This document shows positions 32,901 to 40,907 of a DNA stretch of 60,327 nt, piece by piece; within the stretch, counting starts at the first letter, position 1, and each line of letters opens with the position of its first letter. Position numbers and translations under genes: made by a program. The notes below the pieces were generated by a model. That model had not been told where the DNA came from, searched no databases, and saw nothing but the letters and a program-made list of their open reading frames with translations. The DNA is taken from positions 1 to 60,327 of IMG/VR virus record IMGVR_UViG_3300008113_010061. The stretch is one strand, 5' to 3'. The DNA comes from a virus.

Positions 32901-35900
32901 AGCAACCAATCTTACAGCCTGGACCAGTCAGAGTTTGATCAATGGATCTACCAGCACACTGCTGGGAGTTACATATGGTACCTGGTACAGTGGTGTGGCT
33001 GCTAGTTTTGCCAGCGAAGTATTTGATAGTTTTGCTCTGGGCATCAATACTCGACGTCTGTCGGGTCTGTACAAGTTACAGGACTACAACGGCAGTACTG
33101 GTACTGCGACAGTGCATACTGCGCTGCGCATCACTGGCGATAGCACTGCTAAATTTACACAGGAATTGCGTGAAAATGATCTGGTAAAAATCAACGATAA
33201 TCGAATTTTTATTACCCACATCAGCAGCAACAACGTTGCCTATGGCATCAGCATGGATGGCAGCATTACTGGCAGCAACGCAGATTTTCCCATGCTGAGA
33301 ATCAGCAATAAACTTGTTGGTACAGAATACAATAGTTTAGTTTTCAAGGTCGCTGATGCGCTTACCGATCTGCGCGACAACAGTTACTATGTGTACAAGA
33401 CCGAACAAATCGATGGTGTGTTGAATCAAAGCGCAGTTACCATTACTTTGGCTGGACCCACGGGTTCATTGAATGGCGAACAACTGTTCAGCACCAATCC
33501 TTCGGCCTTCATAGTAGCAGAAAATACTGTGAACAGTCTGGCCACACCGGCCACGGTCATAGCCGTCAATGTTGGCGCCACTGCCTCAGAATATGTACTT
33601 ACTGTAGATTCACCATTCCAAAGCAATCGGGTGCGTGTTGTTTATCCTGTGCTGCATGCAGCAGCCAATGGCAATGTACTGGGCGGTGTAAAATCCAAGA
33701 CCTTGATCTATGATCAAGCCGATGAATTTTTAAACAGCTCAGTGGCATCACGCACTATTTTGACTCTCACCAATTCTGATGTGTATCGTGTAAACAAAAT
33801 AATGATGGCTACGGGATTTGTAGAATCCTGGACTCCGGCAGTGCAGGCCACGGCCGTGGACATCACCACCAAGTATGCGTTTAGAGCCAATCAGACCAAC
33901 AATTATTATGGTCTTTCGTTCTTGACGATAAATGCTGGCCAGGCATTGCCCAGCGGCAGCGTCAAAGTTTGGTATGATTACTTTGAACATGGTCTGGGCG
34001 ATTTCTTTAGTTTAGCTAGTTATAGCCCACTGCAGGTTCCACGTGAGAACATGCCAGAGTACAACGGCACTCCACTGAGCGATGTTTTGGATTTCCGCTC
34101 ACGCATAGATCCTGATACCAATCTGTTGATTGGCAACAGTGTGCCAAAATTTGATTCAAACTTCATAACCGATCTATCCTATTATCTGCGACGCAAAGAA
34201 TCTGTATTGTTGGATCGTCGCGGAAGATTCTATAATGTTACTTCGGCATCGGCATTGGCGCCACGAGAGCCCGAGATATCAAAATCTACGGATAGCCTGA
34301 CCATGTATCAGCTGACTCTGCAGCCATATACAACACCGCCAGATCCTAAAAACATCAGCATAGTTAAAAAAGAATATCAACGCTACACCATGCGAGACAT
34401 TGGTGACATGAATCGACGTCTAACTTCCTTGGAAGAAATCAGTGCGTTGAATTTGTTGGAAGTTAAAACTAAGAATTTACAGGTTCGCGACAACGCTGAT
34501 CCCACTCTGGAGCGTTACAAGACTGGATTCTTTGTTGATAGCTTTAAACTCAGCGAAGATTATTCCGACGATGACATGGATACAGATTTTACCAAGGATT
34601 CTGGAGATCCAACTCTGTATCCTTCGGCTGTAATTCGTGATTTCGATCTCATGGAGAAGATTAATTTTACTGGTGCAGTAATTACTGGTATAGAACAAGA
34701 GCCTATTATAGCAGCTCGAGCCCTGGATAATTATCGAATTACTGGTGAAACCATAACCTTGGACTACACCACCAGCACCATACTGCAACAAACCATGGCC
34801 ACAACTTCCATTGCGGTGGCACCGTTCCTGCAGGCCAATTTCATCGGAAATCTGGAGCTCATACCCGACAGCGACATCTGGACCACAACAGTGACCAATG
34901 AAAATGCGGTCAACAGTGGTCGTGATCTGTTTACACAGGAACAGTTCAATGCTGCAGTACGTGGACGACGTGTTAACGTTACATATTTCCAAGTAGCTCA
35001 GAACGCAGGATTTAATTCCACCAACGTGCAACAAAATGTCTATCCCTTTATGCGTGCCAACACCATAGTTTTGCGCGCTTCGGGATTGCTGCCCAACACC
35101 AAACACTACGTATTCCTGGACGAGGAGCCCCTGGGTGAATATGTTACTGGTGCCATGCGTTTCAAGTTCGACAGCATGCCGGTCTTGGATTTCTCAATTT
35201 CCGTGGCAGACCGCAATCAATGGGCCAAATGGCGTGGCATAGATGAGTTTCAATGGACCACCAGAGAAGAACTAAGAACTGTTTGGGGGTGGAGAAGCTC
35301 AGGTAAATTTGGTCCTAGCCATTGGGGCGCATGGCAAGAAAAAGTAAAAATAAATTATCTCAAGGCCGTAGAACCGCGTCGAGATGCCGAAGAACTTGCT
35401 CTGCCCAATTCAGCTTTTGGCAACGGTTATCGTAAAAGTTTTGAGCGCGGACGTTCTGTGTATCATTACAATGGCAGTGCCTATGTGGGCAGTGCTGTGG
35501 CCATGTATCAGAAAGGCACTACACTGTACTGTGTAAATGCTCGTGGCAGCATGAGCCGCGCCTTCATGAAGAGTCGACCCTTGGTCAATGGTCGACGCGG
35601 TTATACCTATCCCAATGTTTTTTATGTCGCCGTGGATCAAAACGATCCCAAGTTAATCTCACAACAAGTGTTTCTTGATGAAATGCAGACCAGTGACGAT
35701 GAGGGCAATTTATACAGCGACAATGACGGTGTTATCGTGGCATTGTTTGACATGCCCAACAATGCTCTGAAGAAATTCCTTGGTGGTGACAGAACAATTC
35801 GCATCAGCGATACGCTGGAACCCGATGATGCCATCAGCATCGCCGAAGCCACGTATACATCCAAGGGCATACAGATCACTGTTACACGCAGCTATGAAAC

Positions 35901-37959
35901 CGCAAGATCCTTCAGTGTACGAGCTGTAGATCCTATTGCACAAAGTTTTAAAATTCCCGACAATTTCACCAGCGGTGCATTTGTTACTGATGTGGATTTG
36001 TATTTCCAGAAAAAACCATCAACACAGAGCTTGCCAGTCAGTGTAGAAATTCGTGTATGTGATGCCACAGGACGACCCGACGGATCGGGCGAAATGGTAC
36101 CGGGATCAGAAACTCATTTGCTACCAGAACAGGTCAATGTCGATGCCACTACGGGACGTACGCCTACAAAGTTTACTTTTAAAAATCCTGTGTATCTGTT
36201 GCCCAACAAGAACTATGCCATGGTTGTGCGCACTGACAGCATAAACTATCGTGTATGGACTGCCACTCTGGGGCAGGTAGATCTCAGCACTTCTACCGCC
36301 AGCAGAACCTATAACAAACAGGCACTGCTGGGCAGTTTCTTCAAGTCACAGGATGGCACACTGTGGAGCGAAGATCAGCTCACAGATTTAAAATTTAGGT
36401 TGAATCGTGCAGTATTTACACAGGAGCTAGGAACTGTCAAGGTGGTTAACAAAGTGTTGCCTGGCGAAATCATCAGAGATGAACCATTGATGTTGGTGCA
36501 CGGCAGCAACAAGATACGTGTAACACACATAAATCATGGTCATGCACCCGGAGATAAAGTTCGGTTGGCTAGTCGTTACTGGGCCAGTCAGTATGCTCTG
36601 AATACTTCAGTTGCTATTTTTGGCATACCAGTCACTGAAATTTTTGGTGCTGCTGTAAGTACCGACGACATCATCCTTGATTCAGATACACCATTGACAA
36701 TCAGCACCAACGATGTTATTACACAGGACAGTTATGTCGTGCAGGTAACCACGCCAGCCAATCTAGGTGCGGGTGCCATCACTGGCATTACTGCGGTGCA
36801 GACCGGTGGTGATGATGTTCGAGCTACCTATAACCAGCTGTATCATACAGTCACAGTTGGTGGTAAAGTTCAGGCAGTGCAGGGTACTACACTGAGGTTT
36901 GAAGCTGGCCAGACCGGTGGATTTACCTATGACTCCACTTTGCCCGATGTCACCGGTGAGGTCTACGAAAGATCCTTGCAGACTGTGGACGTCAACAATG
37001 TAAACTTCATGGACGATCCCAAGATTGTGCTGAGCGGCGTCAATGAATTCTATCGAGCCAAAGGCGGTCTGGTGGCGCAGGTAGAGTCCGGCGGGGTTGA
37101 AACAACCTGGAAAGAAAGCTTTGCAGGAACGTTCACCATGAGTACTGACAACGATGCCGTAAGCCCTGCCATAGATCTGAGCACCCTGAGTGTACAGACA
37201 CACCAGTGGCGCCTGGACAATCCAACACGAGCCAATCGTCTGCCAACTACATTGCCGGCAGTGGGAACAGCGTTTACTGGATCTACACAGTTTGTGGACT
37301 ACGAAGAAACCATTGTTGGTGATACCACAATTGCATTCGATGCCGAAACCAATTCATTGATCAGCACTACACCATTGCTGTTCCAGAATTTTGCTGCAGG
37401 CCTGTATGTTGTAGTTTCTGGTAGCAACATAGCTGCAAACAACAGCACCAGTACTGGTGTGCGGGTTGTTAGCATCAATGATACTGCTACTGAAATGGTG
37501 TTGGACGCAGATTTGTCCAACCGTGGTCCAGGCGATGCCATCACCATATATCAGATACGAGATTTTGTCGATGAACGCAGCTATGGTCCGGCATCTGCCA
37601 ACAGCAAGTACATTAGTCGTCGAGTCAATCTAGAAAATCCTGCGACCAGCATTAAAATGCTGATCGATGCCAACATACCCAGCGCGGCCAGCTTCGATGT
37701 ATACTACAAGGTTGGTTCGGCCACTGAAAGATTTGAGACACAACCCTGGTCGCAGTTCACCAATTTACCTAACTACAACAAAGAAGACCGACGCGGAATC
37801 TTCAGCGAAATCGAAGTCAACATCACAGATTTTGATGACGATGGTAATGCCAAGGACCTGCCAGAGTTTACTTCGTTCCAGGTCAAAATAGTGATGCGAA
37901 GCACCAATGGCGCCCGATTCCCATCGTTTAGAAATCTGAGAATAATTGCACATGCTTAA
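29947..37959 (+). CDS. Giant baseplate/tail structural protein, DUF4815-type, 2670 aa
   Basis: The start FNQAPYFDDFDEDKQYYKVLFKPGVAVQTRELNQLQTILQNQV is written only in part as its signature (YFDDFDEDKQYYKVLF); it is the start of DUF4815 proteins, which occur next to gp8 in cyanophages and other T4-like phages. The C-terminal 800 or so residues (AQSFKIPDNFTSGAFVTDVDLYF, NPVYLLPNKNYAMVVRTD) are the other conserved part. Between them lie inserts: a WLPNTGYLVNDYIVAYSG module at about 317-380 of a type common in phage fibres; a GVNTAF repeat near 648; and Ser/Thr-rich beta sequence to about 1200. It probably forms long spokes or short fibres at the baseplate edge. Size makes it the longest gene in the window; composition is uniform along it. 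Confidence 0.7.
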   Translation: MDFNQAPYFDDFDEDKQYYKVLFKPGVAVQTRELNQLQTILQNQVTKFGNHVFKDGSMVIPGQVNYNDKVSYVKLASTNLLGEDLGFLEDQILTSNVNEEAAVEATVIKAIPATDAGDPITLIVVYTRGYQDTAGNDFRTFTAGATLYVKGNISYSVTAQGGDNITGPSAVAAQQPGVYYLGGYFVTVPKTVVVVQKYVTSTAVINAKIGIVYTEEIVTYEDDNTLLDNAAGTTNVAAPGADRYKINTDFVMLGLEESRENFFELIRIESGVLQQIINASQYNILEEALAERTYDESGNYVVKDFSFEVRESRNNDRGTWLPNTGYLVNDYIVAYSGTTARYFTCVQSGITAGGTEPALLQLVDESQSVVDGSVRWRYSKRDQLVNNRGYYDVGTSVTSLGNSSQLVLSFGPGRAYIRGFKVDKLAATTLNINKSRETATENNRIIATNIGNYAFFDPNETLGMVDVSTGPEVEFYDRIIGDNTVPLGYGNKVGVGRLLYVDNGVQGTFRIGFDNIRMNLGKVFERDANMMIVPDPAGTLLNKSYQHSGLVRYFGPASGTSGYVQLSGAVQVLPNLSSANDPNNQLNGYGAEGSTLYFGQGGNRSALWQSWNNNTSTNTSYNTITGFAYNASTGFTAWAFASATMVLRGVNTAFTKELLIGETVTIQTSSNTVSSWIVTAIANDTTATISGGPVFNQYTTTGWSSFHGGTINSTETTGVLRSGGTSAGTYTSSALSGFTITAVAPFSANNGSYVYNIAKTSGVGAYGNFSSQLSIGSIIAFCAIDTGIPWTGNALAAGVTGQPYAQFVESTVCPINGYTFSSASTSYGLRTQQWTYQNAGGTSSVAGNISSYMVIGWGDVSVNNNGLTIAGPSLVGTLSTASGMVVLLRGTDSNPVKSGSIAGSPAAITRTARSDVSTSAYVRVTAGTLFGIGTSNAVNTPSRLQTETRNNQQIYLDTATQNNATTIQRISTENRALLSFSATSAATNLTAWTSQSLINGSTSTLLGVTYGTWYSGVAASFASEVFDSFALGINTRRLSGLYKLQDYNGSTGTATVHTALRITGDSTAKFTQELRENDLVKINDNRIFITHISSNNVAYGISMDGSITGSNADFPMLRISNKLVGTEYNSLVFKVADALTDLRDNSYYVYKTEQIDGVLNQSAVTITLAGPTGSLNGEQLFSTNPSAFIVAENTVNSLATPATVIAVNVGATASEYVLTVDSPFQSNRVRVVYPVLHAAANGNVLGGVKSKTLIYDQADEFLNSSVASRTILTLTNSDVYRVNKIMMATGFVESWTPAVQATAVDITTKYAFRANQTNNYYGLSFLTINAGQALPSGSVKVWYDYFEHGLGDFFSLASYSPLQVPRENMPEYNGTPLSDVLDFRSRIDPDTNLLIGNSVPKFDSNFITDLSYYLRRKESVLLDRRGRFYNVTSASALAPREPEISKSTDSLTMYQLTLQPYTTPPDPKNISIVKKEYQRYTMRDIGDMNRRLTSLEEISALNLLEVKTKNLQVRDNADPTLERYKTGFFVDSFKLSEDYSDDDMDTDFTKDSGDPTLYPSAVIRDFDLMEKINFTGAVITGIEQEPIIAARALDNYRITGETITLDYTTSTILQQTMATTSIAVAPFLQANFIGNLELIPDSDIWTTTVTNENAVNSGRDLFTQEQFNAAVRGRRVNVTYFQVAQNAGFNSTNVQQNVYPFMRANTIVLRASGLLPNTKHYVFLDEEPLGEYVTGAMRFKFDSMPVLDFSISVADRNQWAKWRGIDEFQWTTREELRTVWGWRSSGKFGPSHWGAWQEKVKINYLKAVEPRRDAEELALPNSAFGNGYRKSFERGRSVYHYNGSAYVGSAVAMYQKGTTLYCVNARGSMSRAFMKSRPLVNGRRGYTYPNVFYVAVDQNDPKLISQQVFLDEMQTSDDEGNLYSDNDGVIVALFDMPNNALKKFLGGDRTIRISDTLEPDDAISIAEATYTSKGIQITVTRSYETARSFSVRAVDPIAQSFKIPDNFTSGAFVTDVDLYFQKKPSTQSLPVSVEIRVCDATGRPDGSGEMVPGSETHLLPEQVNVDATTGRTPTKFTFKNPVYLLPNKNYAMVVRTDSINYRVWTATLGQVDLSTSTASRTYNKQALLGSFFKSQDGTLWSEDQLTDLKFRLNRAVFTQELGTVKVVNKVLPGEIIRDEPLMLVHGSNKIRVTHINHGHAPGDKVRLASRYWASQYALNTSVAIFGIPVTEIFGAAVSTDDIILDSDTPLTISTNDVITQDSYVVQVTTPANLGAGAITGITAVQTGGDDVRATYNQLYHTVTVGGKVQAVQGTTLRFEAGQTGGFTYDSTLPDVTGEVYERSLQTVDVNNVNFMDDPKIVLSGVNEFYRAKGGLVAQVESGGVETTWKESFAGTFTMSTDNDAVSPAIDLSTLSVQTHQWRLDNPTRANRLPTTLPAVGTAFTGSTQFVDYEETIVGDTTIAFDAETNSLISTTPLLFQNFAAGLYVVVSGSNIAANNSTSTGVRVVSINDTATEMVLDADLSNRGPGDAITIYQIRDFVDERSYGPASANSKYISRRVNLENPATSIKMLIDANIPSAASFDVYYKVGSATERFETQPWSQFTNLPNYNKEDRRGIFSEIEVNITDFDDDGNAKDLPEFTSFQVKIVMRSTNGARFPSFRNLRIIAHA

Positions 37960-38179
37960 TAAAAAAGTTCACATTGCCGATCATGCGGATCTGCGCCGCG
38001 AAGTGTACAGCGGCGCAGTCATCAACGTTGATTCTGAGAGCTATGAAAAATATCTTAAAATAAAAAATAGTCGGCATCAACAACAGGAACGCATTGGCAC
38101 CATGGAAACCAGAATAAATAACATGGAGGCAGACATTGCCGACATAAAAACATTGTTGTACCGACTGCTGGAAAAATAA
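37952..38179 (+). CDS. Small coiled-coil protein, 75 aa
   Basis: I take the ATG at MLNKKVHIADHADL as start; it overlaps the giant gene by 8 bases. The C-terminal half (RIGTMETRINNMEADIADIKTLLYRLLEK as a pattern of hydrophobics every 3-4 residues) is a clear short coiled coil, probably a trimer. Such small proteins follow the DUF4815 gene in related phages and may be chaperones or fibre linkers. Confidence 0.65.
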   Translation: MLNKKVHIADHADLRREVYSGAVINVDSESYEKYLKIKNSRHQQQERIGTMETRINNMEADIADIKTLLYRLLEK

Positions 38180-38182
38180 CCC

Positions 38183-38521
38183 ATGGCCATAACTACAAAT
38201 CTAACCATAGATCAGGGTGCAGATTTTGAAGCCGTAATTAAATTATACAGCACCAACACCGAACCCCTGAACCTCACCAACTATGGTGCCGTGGCTCAGG
38301 TTCGACGCAGTTATGACAGTACATCGTCCAGCGCGGCGTTTGCTGTCAGCATGCCCATACCCAGCAACGGTGAACTGGTTTTAACCATGGCCAGCACCAC
38401 CAGCGCTGCGTTAAAATACGGGAGATATGTCTACGATGTACTGATCACCAACAGTTCCACGGGCACCAAGACCCGGGCTGTTGAGGGTATAGTAACCGTG
38501 ACGCCACGCGTCACCAGATGA
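38183..38521 (+). CDS. Small virion-type beta protein, 112 aa
   Basis: The start ITTNLTIDQGADFEAVIKLY and the strand pattern LNLTNYGAVAQVRRSYDS, GELVLTMAS, ALKYGRYVYDVLIT and VEGIVTVTPRVTR match a small beta-sandwich family often found near fibres of T4-like phages; it resembles the N-terminal domain of BppU-type baseplate proteins. Three bases separate it from the gene before and seven from the fibre gene after. Probably a fibre attachment or decoration protein. Confidence 0.65.
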   Translation: MAITTNLTIDQGADFEAVIKLYSTNTEPLNLTNYGAVAQVRRSYDSTSSSAAFAVSMPIPSNGELVLTMASTTSAALKYGRYVYDVLITNSSTGTKTRAVEGIVTVTPRVTR

Positions 38522-38528
38522 CGCGAAC

Positions 38529-40907
38529 ATGGCAAAAATCAATCGCATAATCCGCAGTAGTTCAAGTCTGGTCACTCTAGCCGAGCTTCAGAGCGGCTCA
38601 GAATTATTCACCAAAACCACGATTAGAAAAACTCAGATCACACCTGAGTTGACGGGTACGGCTGCGCTGGTAAAACGTGCCGAAGTTATACGCCGTGTCA
38701 TTGATCGCATTGTCTACAACGACACCGTCAGTGGTGCGCAGGTATTTGCCGACTATCTGTTGCCCACAGACAGCGCCCTGCTGTTGTTTATTCGTGGTAG
38801 ATTTGTTGACGATGCACTGAATACAGCAGACAATTTGAGATCATTGTTCAACAAACAACCTGCAGATTCACTGGGTCTGCAGGACATCATCACAATTATA
38901 AAAATTTCGGAAAGATTTTTTCAACACAGTATCTTACCGCAGAGTCAGACTACACTGAGATTAGACAAATCGCAGTCCGAACTCGTCGGCATCGCAGATC
39001 AAACAACATTTAACGTAAATCTAGGTTTAACAGATCAGCTGTTCATGGCAGACATCGTCGCCATGGCATTAAATTACAGTTTTCAAGAAATTCTTGGGCT
39101 AGATGATGTTGCTAGATTGGATGTAGTCAAATCTCTGCAACATGATTTAAATGTACAAGAAGTCGCAGTATTGTATTATGCAAAGAATCTAATCGATGTT
39201 CTTGCAGCAGTTGATACCAAAATACTGGATATAACGCAGTTAAAAACCGATGTCGTGGACCTGCAGGATGCACAAAATACTGCGGTTGCATTGAATAAAA
39301 ATCACACAGTATTCGCAACCGATGCAGCTGCACAATCGGTTTCATTGACAAAATTCGATGATGCAATTTTAAGTGAGTTTGTTGGCCTCGATGTTTTTAA
39401 GTCAGTATCAGAAGCCACCACCGTATTTGATGCTGCGCGCAATCTGTTGGCCAAGTTCTTTGCCGAAGACATCATACCCGTGGACCTGGCCGGTGTGTTC
39501 GATGGTATAACCTATTACTATGGACTGTCGCGTGCCCTCAACGTTGCCGTAGGTGATGAATATCGCGCTGCAGTAACCTATCTGCGCAGTCTCGAAGATA
39601 CTGCATTGATATCAGATGTAGTTTCAAATTTAGTATCCAAGCAGTTTAGTCATGCTGTGTCGGTCACAGATGTGTTGGTGACCCTGCTGGCTCGAGGAAT
39701 ACGATTCGAAGAACAACTAAGCATAAACGATGTTCAACGCTTGAATGTTATAAAACTGCTGGTCGATGATCAATCCTTGTTGGATGTCAAGAGCCTGGCA
39801 TCAACTAAAACACTGGCAGATGATAACAACATAAACGATGTTCTGCAGCTAATCCTTGGCGTGTTCAGAACACTGGCAGATGATAACACTGTATCCGACA
39901 TTGCCAAGTTAAGTATAGTTACAGGCAGAACAATACAAGACAGCAGCGACATACTGGATGCCAAGAGCCTGGCATCAACTAAAACACTGGCAGATGATAA
40001 CAACATAAACGATGTTCTGCGACTAACTGCTAGTGTTAGCAGAACACTGGAAGATTCTAGTGCGACTGCAGATACCACAGCCAAGAACATTGGCAAACGT
40101 ATCATACGTAGTGATCAGCTGAGCGAAGCCATAGGATCGCTGACGCAGTCCAGCGGCGTATTCACCAACAGCAACATCTATGACAGCAGCACCAGCATTG
40201 TCATCAGCGCAGCCGGCACTGGACTAGGAACCAGTGGTGGATTTCCCACCTGGAGTCATTTTAGATTTGCCAGTGCCACACCCAGAATACTGACCAGCGA
40301 TCCCATAGATTTTACCAAGTATCCTAGAATTGATTTTCTCTACGTTGTTGGCAATAGTTCCAACGGCGGAGAAAGTCCCGACACCAATGAAGATTTAATT
40401 CTTGAATATTTTCACGTAACCAATGGCTGGACCACTGCAGTAACCATACATGCCGGCGGCGTTGTTGCCAACAACAATGCTCGCCGCGGCTGGACTCCGT
40501 TTAGTTTTAATCTTGCCGCCACTACATCGGGTCTGGTTTCCAATGTCACCAGATTCCGAATACGCCAGAATCTTGCCACCAGTAGCTTAGATAACTACGG
40601 CATCGCCAATCTCACTCTGCGTGGCGGTGAATTTGCACTGCCTCAGGACTACGAAATATTCAGCATGACCAAGTTGTTGCGAGAAACCGCAACACCTGCA
40701 GACAACATACGCAGAGTTTTTGGTACCATCAAGATCTTTACCGAACTATCCATTGTTACGGATAATAGCGTTAAAACTCTGAATAAGGCCATAGCAGATC
40801 CGGCCCTGTCTCAGGATTATGAAATATTCAATCTCACCAAGTTGTTGCGAGAAACCGCAACACCTGCAGACATACAGCGCAGTGCTGAGTCGTGCACACA
40901 AAGTTAG
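38529..40907 (+). CDS. Repetitive tail fibre protein, N-terminal part (frame ends early)
   Basis: The 792 residues consist mostly of a loose repeat of the type xLxDxxxxxDxxxxxxKxL, with Asp at regular places (TLADDNNINDVL occurs twice in full). Such Asp-spaced repeats suggest an extended fibre shaft. At about residues 540-700 there is a jelly-roll-like domain (GGFPTWSHFRF ... LDNYGIANLTL) that recurs in two neighbouring genes. The frame ends 35 bases after a 37-base direct repeat, giving a short unrelated end (RSAESCTQS). The next frame continues with the same kind of repeat, so this is probably one fibre gene of about 1680 residues split by a frame change near 40872. Alternatively, it is a natural truncation. 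Confidence 0.6.
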   Translation: MAKINRIIRSSSSLVTLAELQSGSELFTKTTIRKTQITPELTGTAALVKRAEVIRRVIDRIVYNDTVSGAQVFADYLLPTDSALLLFIRGRFVDDALNTADNLRSLFNKQPADSLGLQDIITIIKISERFFQHSILPQSQTTLRLDKSQSELVGIADQTTFNVNLGLTDQLFMADIVAMALNYSFQEILGLDDVARLDVVKSLQHDLNVQEVAVLYYAKNLIDVLAAVDTKILDITQLKTDVVDLQDAQNTAVALNKNHTVFATDAAAQSVSLTKFDDAILSEFVGLDVFKSVSEATTVFDAARNLLAKFFAEDIIPVDLAGVFDGITYYYGLSRALNVAVGDEYRAAVTYLRSLEDTALISDVVSNLVSKQFSHAVSVTDVLVTLLARGIRFEEQLSINDVQRLNVIKLLVDDQSLLDVKSLASTKTLADDNNINDVLQLILGVFRTLADDNTVSDIAKLSIVTGRTIQDSSDILDAKSLASTKTLADDNNINDVLRLTASVSRTLEDSSATADTTAKNIGKRIIRSDQLSEAIGSLTQSSGVFTNSNIYDSSTSIVISAAGTGLGTSGGFPTWSHFRFASATPRILTSDPIDFTKYPRIDFLYVVGNSSNGGESPDTNEDLILEYFHVTNGWTTAVTIHAGGVVANNNARRGWTPFSFNLAATTSGLVSNVTRFRIRQNLATSSLDNYGIANLTLRGGEFALPQDYEIFSMTKLLRETATPADNIRRVFGTIKIFTELSIVTDNSVKTLNKAIADPALSQDYEIFNLTKLLRETATPADIQRSAESCTQS
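39788..40020. repeat. 59-bp exact direct repeat in fibre gene
   Basis: Copies at 39788-39846 and 39962-40020 are identical over 59 bases and begin 174 bases apart, in frame (58 codons). They encode KSLASTKTLADDNNINDVL in both places. Exact identity at DNA level indicates a recent duplication or gene conversion. Confidence 0.9.
40668..40872. repeat. 37-bp exact direct repeat ending at the fibre frame change
   Basis: Copies at 40668-40704 and 40836-40872 are identical and encode TKLLRETATPAD. The reading frame of the fibre gene changes right after the second copy. Confidence 0.9.

Noticed and set aside
39788-40872. A CRISPR-like array from the direct repeats
   Set aside because: Only two copies each, in frame in a fibre gene, with spacing equal to whole repeats of the protein; no leader or cas genes.
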